This document shows positions 25,774-35,330 of a stretch of 64,000 nucleotides of DNA, piece after piece. Every line of letters begins with the position of its first letter. The stretch's first letter is position 1. The notes under the pieces are model-generated. The model did no database searches. It worked only from the letters and a program-made list of their open reading frames with translations, and was not told the DNA's origin. The translations under genes and the position numbers were made by a program. Source of the DNA: an uncultured Ruminococcus sp. (GTDB taxonomy: Bacteria > Bacillota > Clostridia > Oscillospirales > Ruminococcaceae); contig CAMKMD010000006.1 in NCBI GenBank assembly GCA_946413815.1, positions 37,436 to 101,435 on the forward strand. Direction: 5' to 3'.

Positions 25774-26319
25774 TTAACCTATATTATACTCTATCACCTG
25801 ACAATTATCCATGGACCAGTTATCAAACTCTTCATTAGTCATATCGTGGAAATAGGTCTCTATCACACGGCATACACCGTTATGTGTGACAAGAAGAACG
25901 TTCTTGTCTGTTTTGCCGTAGTTTGCGATAACTTCATCAAGGAGAGAATAAACTCTGTGAGTAAGACGAAGGAGCGGCTCTCCGGTATGACCCATGGGAG
26001 AAGCAAATTCCTTCTTGTTTTCTCTGAAGCCCTCTGTGCTTCTGGGCTGTCCTTCAAAATCACCGTAATCCCACTCACGGAGACGGTTGTCATACTTCAC
26101 AGGGGCAAGAGTCATGCTGTTTGCCTGCTGTGCAGTCTCCTTTGCACGGGAGAGAGGTGAGCAGTAGATAATGTCAACTTTGCCCATCTGTTTGAGCGTT
26201 CCGGCAAGCCTCATCGACTGCTCGGCACCTGTGAAATTCATTGGTACGTCTGTTGTTCCGAGAATGAGATCCTTCTTGTTGTATTCGGTCTCACCGTGTC
26301 TTGTTACGAATAACTTCAT
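25774..26319 (-). CDS. Histidine phosphatase family protein (phosphoglycerate mutase-like)
   Basis: 181 residues. The N-terminal motif FVTRHGETEYN contains the phospho-accepting His (the RHG signature). CSPLSRAKETAQ supplies the second Arg, and LLVTHNGVCRV the second catalytic His. It is too short for a true dPGM and fits the broad-specificity phosphatase branch (PhoE/CobC-like). The ATG overlaps the recN stop by 4 bp. Substrate unknown; no cobalamin genes are near, so an alpha-ribazole phosphatase role is not supported. Confidence 0.88.
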   Translation of the reverse strand: MKLFVTRHGETEYNKKDLILGTTDVPMNFTGAEQSMRLAGTLKQMGKVDIIYCSPLSRAKETAQQANSMTLAPVKYDNRLREWDYGDFEGQPRSTEGFRENKKEFASPMGHTGEPLLRLTHRVYSLLDEVIANYGKTDKNVLLVTHNGVCRVIETYFHDMTNEEFDNWSMDNCQVIEYNIG

Positions 26320-27980
26320 TTCTTTCCCATCGCCTTTCTGATTTCTGCCTCTGCATTTTCCAGCATCAGCTTACTTGGATCCTCACCGCCCATTATTCTC
26401 GCAATCTCTGCGATACGGCCCTGAAGATCGAGTTTTGTTACGTGTGTTTCTGTTCTGTCATCCTGTAATGTCTTTTCAATAAGCAGATGATCATCTGCCA
26501 TTACTGCTATCTGTGAAAGATGTGTCACGCATATTACCTGACGCACTCTGCCGAGTTCCCGCAGCTTGATACCTATCTTCTGGGCAGCCTTTCCGCTGAC
26601 TCCGGTATCGATCTCATCGAATATCATTGTAGGTATCCTGTCGCGGTCTGCAATAACACTTTTCAGTGCAAGCATAATCCTTGAAAGCTCTCCTCCCGAG
26701 GCTATACGTGCTATGGGCTTCGGCTCCTCACCCTTATTTGCGGAAATGAGGAATTCCACTGTGTCCATGCCGTTGACCGTGAGCTTGCCCTTCTCATGGC
26801 GGACTGCTATTACTACTCCGGCCATATTCAGGAATTCCAGCTCCTCTGTAACACGGGAGGCAAATCTCATGGCAACAGTCTCGCGGTAGTCATAGAGAGC
26901 CTTTGCCTGTAATGTTACGGTATGTAAGAGCTGCTCACGCTTTTCGGTAAGGGAGCGTATCTCATCGGTGCTGCTTTCAAAACCCGCAAGCTCCTCACAG
27001 GAGTCGTTGTAGAGCTTTACAAGCTCATCACAGTCAAGGAGGTACTTGCGTTTCAGCTTATTCAGGGAAGCTATGCGCTCACGAAGATACTCAAGACGCT
27101 GTCCGTCCAGCTCCACCTTATCTGCCAGCTTTTCGAGCTCGTAGGCAATATCGGAAAGCTCGATCTCGGCAGCTGTGAGCCTTTCATAAAGAGCGTTCGC
27201 CTGCTCGTTAGTATCGGTATAGGGGGAAAGCTCCTGCTCTGCGGAGACTATCATCTCTCCCGCTGCATTTTCGCCGGAAAGAGCCTGTACCGCAGCACGC
27301 ACGGCAAGTATCGTCTTTTCGGAATCCCTTGCAAGAGCGTACTCGCGTTCAAGTCTGTCATCCTCTCCCGGCTCCGGTGAGAGCTCGCCGATATCGGCAA
27401 TGACCTCGTTAAGATAACGTGTACGTTCATGTCTTATGGATTCCTGACGCTTCAGCTCGCTGAGCCTTCTTGATATCTGCTGAAGCTCACGGAAGGTCTC
27501 ACGATACTGTTCAAGAAGAGTATAATCTCCGCCAAAATCATCGAGTATATGAAGATGCTTCTCGCTGTCGAGGAGTATCTGATTGTCATGCTGGCCGTGG
27601 ATATTGATAAGCATGGAGCCGAGTTCCCTGAGCATTGCCACTGTGACCGCTCTGCCATTTATCCTTGCGACACTGCCGCCGTCAGCACTTATCTCACGGG
27701 TTATGGTTATCTCGCCCTCATCATGAGACAGGCCGAGCTCATCGAGCTTTGAGCAGATCTCCTCTGACAGACCGGTAAAAAGTGCAGAGATCTCTGCCTT
27801 CTCACAGCCTGTGCGGACGATATCCTTGGTGGTGCGCTGTCCGAGTACAGCATTTATTCCGTTTATCAGTATCGACTTGCCGGCACCTGTCTCTCCGGTG
27901 AATATATTCAGTTTTCCTTCAAGCGGTATAACAGCTTCCTTTATGACCGCAAGATTTCTGATATAGAGTTCCTTCAGCAT
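26316..27980 (-). CDS. recN: DNA repair protein RecN (SMC-like ATPase)
   Basis: 554 residues, typical length. An SMC-family ATPase that helps double-strand break repair. Walker A is in FTGETGAGKSILING (about 28-42). A long coiled coil lies between about 150 and 360. The signature ARIASGGELSRIMLALKS and Walker B PTMIFDEIDTGVSGKAAQKIG lie in the C-terminal head. It follows argR by 28 bp, the same argR-recN order as in Bacillus and Clostridium. The downstream phosphatase overlaps its stop. Confidence 0.97.
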   Translation of the reverse strand: MLKELYIRNLAVIKEAVIPLEGKLNIFTGETGAGKSILINGINAVLGQRTTKDIVRTGCEKAEISALFTGLSEEICSKLDELGLSHDEGEITITREISADGGSVARINGRAVTVAMLRELGSMLINIHGQHDNQILLDSEKHLHILDDFGGDYTLLEQYRETFRELQQISRRLSELKRQESIRHERTRYLNEVIADIGELSPEPGEDDRLEREYALARDSEKTILAVRAAVQALSGENAAGEMIVSAEQELSPYTDTNEQANALYERLTAAEIELSDIAYELEKLADKVELDGQRLEYLRERIASLNKLKRKYLLDCDELVKLYNDSCEELAGFESSTDEIRSLTEKREQLLHTVTLQAKALYDYRETVAMRFASRVTEELEFLNMAGVVIAVRHEKGKLTVNGMDTVEFLISANKGEEPKPIARIASGGELSRIMLALKSVIADRDRIPTMIFDEIDTGVSGKAAQKIGIKLRELGRVRQVICVTHLSQIAVMADDHLLIEKTLQDDRTETHVTKLDLQGRIAEIARIMGGEDPSKLMLENAEAEIRKAMGKK

Positions 27981-28008
27981 TACAGCTACCTGTTCCGATC
28001 TTTATTCG

Positions 28009-28464
28009 TCAGAGTACCTTGCCCGCATTCGGGAAAAGTTCACTGCGGAATTTCTTTGAAAGCCTCTTGGCATCAGCCTCACTGCGTACAAGTATGAAGA
28101 TGGTATCATCTCCGGCAAGTGTGCCGACTACGCCCTCGTGGCTTACAGAGTCTATGGCCGCACAAGTGCCCGGAGCCATTCCGGTCCTGCATTTGAGTAC
28201 TATCGTGTTCATGGCATAATCGACTGCAATTACCGATTCTGCAAACAGATTCTTCTCAGCGGCTGCTGTTGCCGGAAGAGTATATCTGTATACTCCGTTG
28301 GCATCACGCTGCTTGACGAGCGAAAGCTGCTGTATGTCTCTTGAGAGCGTGGCCTGAGTTGTCTTGATGCCGCGCTCTGCAAGGAGCTTCATAAGGGCAT
28401 CCTGTGTTGCAACAGGCTGTTCTGTGATGATTTCAAGGATTATATCCTGTCTGCGATTTTTCAT
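28009..28464 (-). CDS. argR: Arginine repressor
   Basis: 151 residues. The N-terminal winged helix (RRQDIILEIITEQPVATQDALMKLL, ATLSRDIQQLSLVK) binds ARG boxes. The C-terminal hexamerisation domain has the arginine-binding block GMAPGTCAAIDSV and LAGDDTIFILVRS. It represses arginine synthesis and activates catabolism when arginine is plentiful. It sits 7 bp after nadK and before recN, a syntenic arrangement in Firmicutes. I did not find a convincing ARG box immediately upstream. Confidence 0.96.
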   Translation of the reverse strand: MKNRRQDIILEIITEQPVATQDALMKLLAERGIKTTQATLSRDIQQLSLVKQRDANGVYRYTLPATAAAEKNLFAESVIAVDYAMNTIVLKCRTGMAPGTCAAIDSVSHEGVVGTLAGDDTIFILVRSEADAKRLSKKFRSELFPNAGKVL

Positions 28465-28471
28465 AACTACC

Positions 28472-29323
28472 TCACTTTATTGGTCTGCACAGCTTCCTGC
28501 AAAGTGATTCGTGGAAGGAGTTGCCTATAAGACTGATGAATTTAACATTGTGGCGGCCGCGGCATATCTCAACGGACTCGTTTTCTCCGAGCTTCCGTTC
28601 AAGGTCGCCGTCCACCGTTATTACCATTGAGCCGCCCTTTGTCTTGTCCGTGATGGTCAGTTTTCTGCCCGGTGAGAACATGGTCGCACGGGAGAAAAGT
28701 GAATGCGGGCAAATGAGCGTCATCTCGATACATTCAAGGTCGGGCTCGATGACAGGGCCTCCGGCTGAGAGCGCATAGGCAGTCGAGCCTGAAGGAGTGC
28801 TGAAGAGCACACCATCTGCGCGGTATTTACCGATCAGGTAGCCGTCTGCGCATACATCAAAGTCGCATATACGGAAACTGCCCGAGCGAGCCGCTATCTC
28901 GTTGAGGGCGGTGTAGCTTATATCGCCGTCCTCGCCGCTGAATGTGACATCGAGGGTCATTCGTTCCGATATCTCGTAGTCTCCGGTGCGGAGACGCACA
29001 AGATTATCGAGCTGGTCTGCTTCAAGACCTGCAAGGAATCCGAGCGTGCCGGTGTTTATGCCGAGCAGCTTGGTATCCGTGCCGATGAGATACTTGGCAC
29101 AACGGAGGATGGTTCCGTCTCCGCCTATGGCAAGCACAAAGTCTGCATCCTTCGCAGACTCGCTGATATCCTCGAAGTGTACAAATGGTTTATCCGCAAA
29201 TTCCGAGCGGAATTCTCCGCTGACTGCTACTTCTATTCCTGCGCTGTTCAGTACATCGCAGGTCTGTCTTGCACACTCAAGGGCATTCGCCTTCTGAAAA
29301 TTCGGATAGAGCGCTGCTTTCAT
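28472..29323 (-). CDS. nadK: NAD kinase
   Basis: 283 residues from the ATG at 29323, chosen because AAAGGAGG is 5 bp upstream; an in-frame GTG at 29341 overlaps the tlyA stop and has no site. It phosphorylates NAD to NADP. The GGDGTILR motif (67-74) and the conserved NEIAARSG and DGVLFSTPSGSTAYALSAGGP blocks are intact. Insertion of nadK between tlyA and argR is common in Clostridia. Confidence 0.95.
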   Translation of the reverse strand: MKAALYPNFQKANALECARQTCDVLNSAGIEVAVSGEFRSEFADKPFVHFEDISESAKDADFVLAIGGDGTILRCAKYLIGTDTKLLGINTGTLGFLAGLEADQLDNLVRLRTGDYEISERMTLDVTFSGEDGDISYTALNEIAARSGSFRICDFDVCADGYLIGKYRADGVLFSTPSGSTAYALSAGGPVIEPDLECIEMTLICPHSLFSRATMFSPGRKLTITDKTKGGSMVITVDGDLERKLGENESVEICRGRHNVKFISLIGNSFHESLCRKLCRPIK

Positions 29324-29337
29324 ATTATCCTCCTTTT

Positions 29338-30129
29338 TCACAGTGTTCCGAATGCCTCGTCAACGATGGAGCTGAGCATCTTCACTGACGGAGGACTGCT
29401 AATTTCATTCTTTTTCAGATGTATCAGGTATTCTATATTTCCGCTGCCGCCCTTCACGGGAGAATAGGTGAAAGCGGCTGCATAAAGTCCGAGAGACCTT
29501 GCGAACAGGTCTATCTCCGTGAGGACTCTCAGGTGGACTGCCTTGTCCTTTACTATGCCGTGCTTGCCGATATCCTTTCTGCCGGCTTCAAACTGCGGCT
29601 TAACAAGCACTGCCGCACAGCCTTCGTACTTCATGAGCTCTGCCACCTTCGGAAGCACCTTTGTCAGGGAAATAAAGGAAACATCAACGCTGACTATGTC
29701 AACACAGCCTCCTGTATCATCTGCAGTTATATCACGGATATCCGTGCCTTCCATATTAATGACACGGCTATCCTTACAGAGCTTCTCAGCAAGCTGTCCG
29801 TGTCCCACATCTACTGCATAGACCTTTGAGGCACCGTGCATGAGCATATACTCCGTGAAGCCTCCGGTCGAGGCTCCGATATCGATACACACGGCATCTG
29901 TGAAGTCTATTCCGAACTTTATGGCGGCTTCTTCAAGCTTCAGTGCTCCCCTGCCGACATATATCTCCTCTTCGGAAGATACTATTTCGTCAGCGTCTGT
30001 AACATCACAGGAGGGCTTCTTTATAATGCGGCCGTTGACGGTTACAGCCCCGCCGGATATCATTTCCTTGGCACGCTCACGGCTTCTGGCTATCCCTCTT
30101 GCTACAAGCTCTGCATCAAGTCTTGCCAT
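29338..30129 (-). CDS. tlyA: TlyA-family rRNA 2'-O-methyltransferase / hemolysin-like protein
   Basis: 263 residues from the ATG at 30129, preceded by GGAGGAG. An S4 RNA-binding domain (MARLDAELVARGIARSRERAKEMI) leads to a Rossmann methyltransferase (VCIDIGASTGGFTEYML, VYAVDVGHGQL, VDIVSVDVSFISL). TlyA methylates cytidines in 16S and 23S rRNA (C1409 and C1920 in mycobacteria). It overlaps the dxs stop by 14 bp. The order ispA-dxs-tlyA-argR-recN is conserved in Firmicutes. Confidence 0.93.
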   Translation of the reverse strand: MARLDAELVARGIARSRERAKEMISGGAVTVNGRIIKKPSCDVTDADEIVSSEEEIYVGRGALKLEEAAIKFGIDFTDAVCIDIGASTGGFTEYMLMHGASKVYAVDVGHGQLAEKLCKDSRVINMEGTDIRDITADDTGGCVDIVSVDVSFISLTKVLPKVAELMKYEGCAAVLVKPQFEAGRKDIGKHGIVKDKAVHLRVLTEIDLFARSLGLYAAAFTYSPVKGGSGNIEYLIHLKKNEISSPPSVKMLSSIVDEAFGTL

Positions 30130-32011
30130 CAGCAGCGCTCCTCCGCTTAACGTATTCAGCCATTCTTTCAGCAGTAAGTCCGAGCTGGTCAAGACATTCC
30201 TTTACGGAGGCCTGCTTTACAAATCCGTTAATGGCTACACGGCTGTAGTCACCTGTGAATCCGGAAACTTCAAGCATCTCTCCCATCTTCTCGGAAATGC
30301 TGCCGCAGCACATTGCCTCCTCAAAGAAGACGATTCGCTTATAATTCTCGAGCTCACTGTAAAGGCCGGGAGGAAGCGGGAATATCCTTGTGAGCTTCAG
30401 AAGGTCGCAGCTGCTTCCATCCGATTTAAGGATGTCCTTTGCTCTGAAGGCCTCATTGAAGCAGCGTCCGTAGGATATAATCAGTGTATCCGAATACGGC
30501 TCCTTTATGAATACATGGTCGGTGGTAGCTGTTATCTCTCCGCAGCAGCCATCCTCACTTCCGCGGGGGTAACGTACAGCTACAAGTCCCTTGTCTGCAA
30601 AGACCGCCTTGCTGAGACAGACCTTCATCTCCGCATAGGATGAGGGTGAATATATCACTGTGCCCGGTATGGTGGTAAGCATTGGTATATCGAGAAGGCC
30701 CTGATGAGTCTCACCGTCCTCGCCTACTATACCGGCACGGTCGATGCCAAGTACGATATGAAGTCCGCCTATTGCTATATCATGCACAAGCTGGTCATAG
30801 GCACGCTGAAGGAAGGAGGAGTACACTGCGAATACAGGTATCATCCCCATAGAGGCTAGTCCGCCGGCAAAAGTGACAGCGTGCTGCTCGGCTATGCCCA
30901 CATCGAAGAAACGGTCCGGGAATCGCCTTGAGAAGAACTGGAGTCCGGTTCCGTACTTCATTGCCGCTGTGATAGCGCAGATACTGGTGTCACGCTCTCC
31001 GAGCTCTGTGAGCTTCTTTCCGAATTCGCTTGAATAGGAATCGCTTGCGGACACCTCAGGGTTTCCTGTGGCGATATCAAAGCGGGATATTCCGTGGTAC
31101 TCTCCGGGGTTGGTCTCCGCCGGAGGATATCCCTTGCCCTTCTTCGTCTGTACATGGATGAATACCGGGGCGTGTATCTTCTTTGCCATTCTCATGGCTT
31201 CGTCAAGGTCATCTATCTCGTGTCCGTTGATGGGGCCGAGGTAGGTAAAGCCCATATCCTCGAATATCGTAGTCTCAAGAACTGTAGACTTTACTGCATC
31301 CTTGACCTTCTTGATGCCCTTGGCCATCTTTGTTCCGACAGCTGGGAGCTTATTGATATTGCGCTCCACCTTGCGCTTGGTATCAAGGTATTTCTCGGAA
31401 TTCCTGAGCTCCGTCAGATACCTCGCAAGTGAACCGACATTCTTGGAAATAGACATCTCATTATCGTTCAGGATAACGATAAGGTTGCTTACGGATTCCT
31501 TTCCGGCATTGTTCATTGCTTCGTAGAACATACCGCCGGTCATGGCTCCATCGCCTATAACAGCTATGGTATAGTTGTTCCTTCCCTGCAGCTTCATTGC
31601 CTCTGCAATACCGCAGGCAACAGAAACGGAGTTGCTGCTGTGTCCGGAAATACAGGTGTCATGGACAGATTCCTCCGGCTTAGGAAAACCTGAAATACCG
31701 CCCTTCTGTCTGAGTGTAGAAAACTTGTCCGCTCTGCCTGTAAGTATCTTGTGAACATAGGCCTGATGACCGACATCCCATACTATCTTGTCCTCGGGAG
31801 AATTGAAATTGCGGTGGACAGCAAGCGTCAGCTCAACCACACCAAGATTCGACGAGAGATGTCCGCCGGTTTTTGAAACGGTATTGATGAGCAGGTTCCT
31901 GATCTCAACGCAAAGCCCCTTGCACTGAGGAAGAGTGAGCTTTCTCAGATCCTCCGGAAGATGAAGATCCGACAGACTAACCTTACTTCCGTTGTTTATT
32001 AACTCATTCAT
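30116..32011 (-). CDS. dxs: 1-deoxy-D-xylulose-5-phosphate synthase
   Basis: 631 residues, full length. A thiamine-diphosphate enzyme making the first committed intermediate of the MEP isoprenoid pathway from pyruvate and glyceraldehyde-3-phosphate. The N-terminal TPP motif AVIGDGAMTGGMFYEAMNNAG is present, as are SSNLGVVELTLAVH and the pyrimidine-domain GIAEQHAVTFAGGLA. It follows the polyprenyl synthase by 39 bp. The ribosome binding site (GTGAAAA) is weak, so expression may depend on read-through from upstream translation. Confidence 0.97.
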   Translation of the reverse strand: MNELINNGSKVSLSDLHLPEDLRKLTLPQCKGLCVEIRNLLINTVSKTGGHLSSNLGVVELTLAVHRNFNSPEDKIVWDVGHQAYVHKILTGRADKFSTLRQKGGISGFPKPEESVHDTCISGHSSNSVSVACGIAEAMKLQGRNNYTIAVIGDGAMTGGMFYEAMNNAGKESVSNLIVILNDNEMSISKNVGSLARYLTELRNSEKYLDTKRKVERNINKLPAVGTKMAKGIKKVKDAVKSTVLETTIFEDMGFTYLGPINGHEIDDLDEAMRMAKKIHAPVFIHVQTKKGKGYPPAETNPGEYHGISRFDIATGNPEVSASDSYSSEFGKKLTELGERDTSICAITAAMKYGTGLQFFSRRFPDRFFDVGIAEQHAVTFAGGLASMGMIPVFAVYSSFLQRAYDQLVHDIAIGGLHIVLGIDRAGIVGEDGETHQGLLDIPMLTTIPGTVIYSPSSYAEMKVCLSKAVFADKGLVAVRYPRGSEDGCCGEITATTDHVFIKEPYSDTLIISYGRCFNEAFRAKDILKSDGSSCDLLKLTRIFPLPPGLYSELENYKRIVFFEEAMCCGSISEKMGEMLEVSGFTGDYSRVAINGFVKQASVKECLDQLGLTAERMAEYVKRRSAADGKT

Positions 32012-32050
32012 TTTTCACGATCGCAGCCATAAGGGACTGCGCAGCTCCTT

Positions 32051-32950
32051 TTATTTTTTTCTGTTGAGCAGTCTGATTGTGAGCTCACGGAGGAACTCGT
32101 TGTTATCAAAGTTATCAAGTATCTCAAGTGCTTCATCGGTTATGCGGTCAGCGATCTCCTGGGCCTTCTCCACTCCGTAAAGACTTACGAAGGTGGTCTT
32201 GTGCTCGGCCTCGTCGCTGCCTACAGGCTTGCCGATGACTTCTTCATCACCTGTTACATCAAGTATATCGTCAACTATCTGGAAGGCAAGTCCGAGCTTG
32301 TAGCCATACTCAATAGCCTCACGGATCTTATCCATATCAGCATCGGCACATATACCGCCCATTGCACATGATACTGCTATGAGCTGTCCGGTCTTGCACT
32401 TGTACATATTGCGGAGGTTATCCTCATCAACATCGTCCCGCTCTTCGTTCTCCATGTCGATGACCTGTCCGCCGATCATACCGTCTCTTCCGACTGCGTT
32501 GGCAAGTACGGATATCATAAGTATCTTCTGTTCTGCTGTGAGAAGCTCGTCATCTGCGAGTATCTCAAAGGGAAGCACAGAGAGCGCGTCGCCTGCGAGA
32601 ATAGCCATTGCCTCGCTGAATTTCTTATGACATGAAGGCTTGCCTCTGCGGAGATCATCGTCGTCCATTGCCGGAAGATCATCATGGATAAGAGAGAAGG
32701 TGTGCATCATCTCAACTGCGCACGCCGGTGCTGCGGCTCTGCGGAAATCTCCGCCGAGTGCCTCACAGAAGGCGTATACCAGTATCGGACGTATCCTCTT
32801 TCCGCCTGCTTCAAGCGAATAGTTCATTGCGTCAAGAAGATTTCTCTGCGGACGGTTCTCGTAGGTATAGTTGTTATACCTGCGCATATTGGCCTCTGTG
32901 TATGAATTGTAGTCCTGCATTTTTTCATTGAATTCGTTGACCATATTCAT
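32051..32950 (-). CDS. ispA: Polyprenyl (farnesyl/geranyl) diphosphate synthase
   Basis: 299 residues. A trans-prenyl transferase that condenses IPP with allylic diphosphates. The first Asp-rich motif is DDLPAMDDDDLRRGKPS and the second FQIVDDILD. Bulky residues before the first motif (EMMHTFSLIHDD) suggest a short C15-like product. It overlaps the xseB stop by 4 bp and has a strong AGGAGGG site. With dxs downstream it provides precursors for undecaprenyl phosphate and quinone-like lipids. Confidence 0.95.
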   Translation of the reverse strand: MNMVNEFNEKMQDYNSYTEANMRRYNNYTYENRPQRNLLDAMNYSLEAGGKRIRPILVYAFCEALGGDFRRAAAPACAVEMMHTFSLIHDDLPAMDDDDLRRGKPSCHKKFSEAMAILAGDALSVLPFEILADDELLTAEQKILMISVLANAVGRDGMIGGQVIDMENEERDDVDEDNLRNMYKCKTGQLIAVSCAMGGICADADMDKIREAIEYGYKLGLAFQIVDDILDVTGDEEVIGKPVGSDEAEHKTTFVSLYGVEKAQEIADRITDEALEILDNFDNNEFLRELTIRLLNRKK

Positions 32951-33174
32951 GATGATCCCTCCTGTTTGTCAGGCTTGTCGCCTGTTATTATCATTTTTGC
33001 TTCATCGAGCTGCTTTCTGCACACACCTGCAAGCTTAACTCCGTCTCCGTACATAGAGACAGCCTTCTCAAGCGGCAGGTCACCCTTTTCGAGCGCAGAC
33101 ACTATTTCCGCAAGCTCCTGAAGATTCTTTTCAAAGCTTTTGTTCTCAGTTTCAGTGTTCCGGTTCTCCGGCAT
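32947..33174 (-). CDS. xseB: Exodeoxyribonuclease VII small subunit
   Basis: 75 residues from the ATG at 33174 (AAAGGGTG upstream; a GTG at 33183 is the alternative). A helical small subunit with the typical FEKNLQELAEIVSALEKGDLPLEKAVSMYGDGVKL block that packs on XseA. It lies 12 bp after xseA, and its stop overlaps the ispA start. Together with XseA it degrades single-stranded DNA to oligonucleotides. Confidence 0.95.
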   Translation of the reverse strand: MPENRNTETENKSFEKNLQELAEIVSALEKGDLPLEKAVSMYGDGVKLAGVCRKQLDEAKMIITGDKPDKQEGSS

Positions 33175-33186
33175 CTGTATCACCCT

Positions 33187-34383
33187 TTATCTGTTTACCT
33201 TTTTTATCTCAGCCTCAGCGCTGCCCTCTGAGAAGCGAAGGGATACTGTATCGCCTTCCCTGAGAGCCTCTGCGCTGCGGATAAGCTCCTCGCCCTTGTA
33301 GGCAAGAGAATAACCTCTTGTCATTACCTTCAGGGGGCTGAGTGCATCAAGGCTGCGTATACAGCCTGAAAGTCTGCTGTCAAGCCGTTCAAGAGAACGC
33401 TCTATAGCCTGTCTGTTCCTGTTTTCGAGGCTCTCTATCCTTTCACCGGCTCGTCTGAGCCTTTCCTCGGGGGACTGAGAGGAGAGCTTTGCATATATAA
33501 GGCTGAAGCGGTCTCCGGCTGTATTTAGTGAACGGTTAACAGCAGTCTCAGCTCTCCTGAGGTAGCTGTCAATCCATTCACGTATCATATCCGACGAGGG
33601 AGCGGCGTTCATCGCGGCACCTGTGGGAGTGGATTCACGCCTGTCCGCTGCAAGGTCGCAGATTGTGTAATCGTCCTGATGGCCTACAGCTGATATCACA
33701 GGAACGGGGCAGTTGTATACTGCGTAGGCAACCTTCTCGTCATTGAAGGCGGAAAGGTCTTCCGTGCCGCCGCCGCCACGGCCTACGATAATGACATCGC
33801 AGCCTGCATCGGCAGCCCTGTATATCGCCGCGGCTATTTCCTCCGGAGCACCCTCGCCCTGTACTTTTGTATGAGAGATGAAGACCTCGCCGAGAGGATA
33901 ACGGTCCTCAAGATTCTTGATGATATCATTGACGGCCCGTCCGTTCTTAGAGGTTACCACACCTATCCTCTTCGGAAGTCTCGGAAGAGGACGTTCATTG
34001 TCGAATACGCCAGCCTTGCGCAGCTTTTCCTTCAGCTGCTTCAGCGCCATAGAGGAGGCGCCTGCTCCGACAGGATTCATGTCTGTTATATTGATCCGGT
34101 ATGCACCGTTCGGTACATGGACTGTGATATCGCCCATTATTATTACGGACATACCGGGCTCGGGAATATATCCGAGACGCGATACTACGTTCGGGAATAT
34201 CATTGCACCGAGCTTGCTTGTTTTGTCCGTAAGCGTTATGAAATACATATCACCGCCGTTGCGCAGTCTGTATGGGTTGACCTGTATGATCTCGCCCCTG
34301 ACGAATATGTTTCTCAGCTCACGGTCGGAAGAAAGGATGCTGTCTATCTTCTGGTTGAGCTCTGTTATCGTATACTCTGCCAT
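33187..34383 (-). CDS. xseA: Exodeoxyribonuclease VII large subunit
   Basis: 398 residues from the ATG at 34383. An N-terminal OB-fold (FVRGEIIQVNPYRLRNGGDMYF) is followed by the catalytic domain with RIGVVTSKNGRAVNDII, VIIVGRGGGGTEDLSAFND, and PVISAVGHQDDYTICDLAADRRESTPTGAA, the metal-binding core. Coiled-coil segments then bind XseB. Its start codon shares a base with the stop of the upstream M22-family gene (TGATG), giving coupled translation. Confidence 0.96.
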   Translation of the reverse strand: MAEYTITELNQKIDSILSSDRELRNIFVRGEIIQVNPYRLRNGGDMYFITLTDKTSKLGAMIFPNVVSRLGYIPEPGMSVIIMGDITVHVPNGAYRINITDMNPVGAGASSMALKQLKEKLRKAGVFDNERPLPRLPKRIGVVTSKNGRAVNDIIKNLEDRYPLGEVFISHTKVQGEGAPEEIAAAIYRAADAGCDVIIVGRGGGGTEDLSAFNDEKVAYAVYNCPVPVISAVGHQDDYTICDLAADRRESTPTGAAMNAAPSSDMIREWIDSYLRRAETAVNRSLNTAGDRFSLIYAKLSSQSPEERLRRAGERIESLENRNRQAIERSLERLDSRLSGCIRSLDALSPLKVMTRGYSLAYKGEELIRSAEALREGDTVSLRFSEGSAEAEIKKVNR

Positions 34384-35330
34384 CACTTTGCTCCCTCTGA
34401 CTTGAGAAAGCCGAATATGGCAGTTCCTGAGGCATTGTCACAGGAGAATTCCGGCTCGGCAAAGGAGGCTTCAGGATAGACTGTATTCAGTCTGTCACGT
34501 ATCAGCCTGTCCGACATGACACCTCCGGCGAAGAGAAGCGGCAGCTCACCATGCGCAGACAAGGCATGGCCGGTCATTGCCAATATGGTTTCAGTTATCA
34601 TATCAAGGCAGTACCTCGCAATATTCTCTGGCTTTTCGCCTTTATCGAGCATGGTCCGGCACTTGTTCTCAACGCCTGAAAGGCAGCAGCTTCCGTCCTT
34701 TATAACAGGCTTTACCTTAAAGCGCTTATCTGCATTAACGGCAAGCTTCTCAAGCTCCGGCCCGCAGGGAAAACTCAGGCCGAGCATAACACCTGTTCGG
34801 TCTACAGCCTGTCCCGCTTTAAGGTCAAGCGAAGAGCCGACCTGTGTGATCTTAATGATCTCTCCCTGATCCGGCTCACAGAGAAGACAGTCTGTTGTTC
34901 CGCCGCTTACATGAAAGGCTATGAATCTGCTGTTTATAAGATCCATTCTTCCGGCCGAATACAAAGCAGCAAGGATATGCCCTACCTGATGAGAGGTGGT
35001 AAAGAGCGGTATACGCTCAATAACCGAAAAAGAACGCGAAAAACCTTCCCCGGCAAGAAAACACGGCATATAAGAGCCTTCAATGTTCCTCGGACGTGCG
35101 GAAGCCGTAACCGCCGCAGGTCTTCCGAGATCATTCTCCGAATACAGCTTTTCAATAAGCTCCGGAAGCTGTTTTGTGTGATGGAATACTGCATCGCTCT
35201 GCCGGAGCCCGAGCTCTCCCTGCTTTACGGGGAGCAGACGCTTTACCTGAACGATACGGTTCTCTTCACTGATATATACCGCTGCTGAGGTTGTATAGTT
35301 ACTGGTGTCTATCCCCAGATACTCAGGCAT
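34383..35330 (-). CDS. M22/Kae1-TsaD-like domain protein (paralogue of TsaD)
   Basis: 315 residues from the ATG at 35330 (AGGAGGAG upstream). The ASKHA fold begins YLGIDTSNYTTSAAVY. The metal-binding His pair is in TTSHQVGHILAAL, and the nucleotide block reads FHVSGGTTDCLL. Compared with true TsaD the sequence is shorter and the HxEGH and NLSGGHT motifs are altered, so it is probably not the t6A enzyme. It sits between nusB and xseA, the place where Bacillus has folD, and overlaps the nusB stop by 8 bp. Function unknown; conserved placement with nusB and xseA suggests a housekeeping RNA or protein-modification role. Confidence 0.8.
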   Translation of the reverse strand: MPEYLGIDTSNYTTSAAVYISEENRIVQVKRLLPVKQGELGLRQSDAVFHHTKQLPELIEKLYSENDLGRPAAVTASARPRNIEGSYMPCFLAGEGFSRSFSVIERIPLFTTSHQVGHILAALYSAGRMDLINSRFIAFHVSGGTTDCLLCEPDQGEIIKITQVGSSLDLKAGQAVDRTGVMLGLSFPCGPELEKLAVNADKRFKVKPVIKDGSCCLSGVENKCRTMLDKGEKPENIARYCLDMITETILAMTGHALSAHGELPLLFAGGVMSDRLIRDRLNTVYPEASFAEPEFSCDNASGTAIFGFLKSEGAK

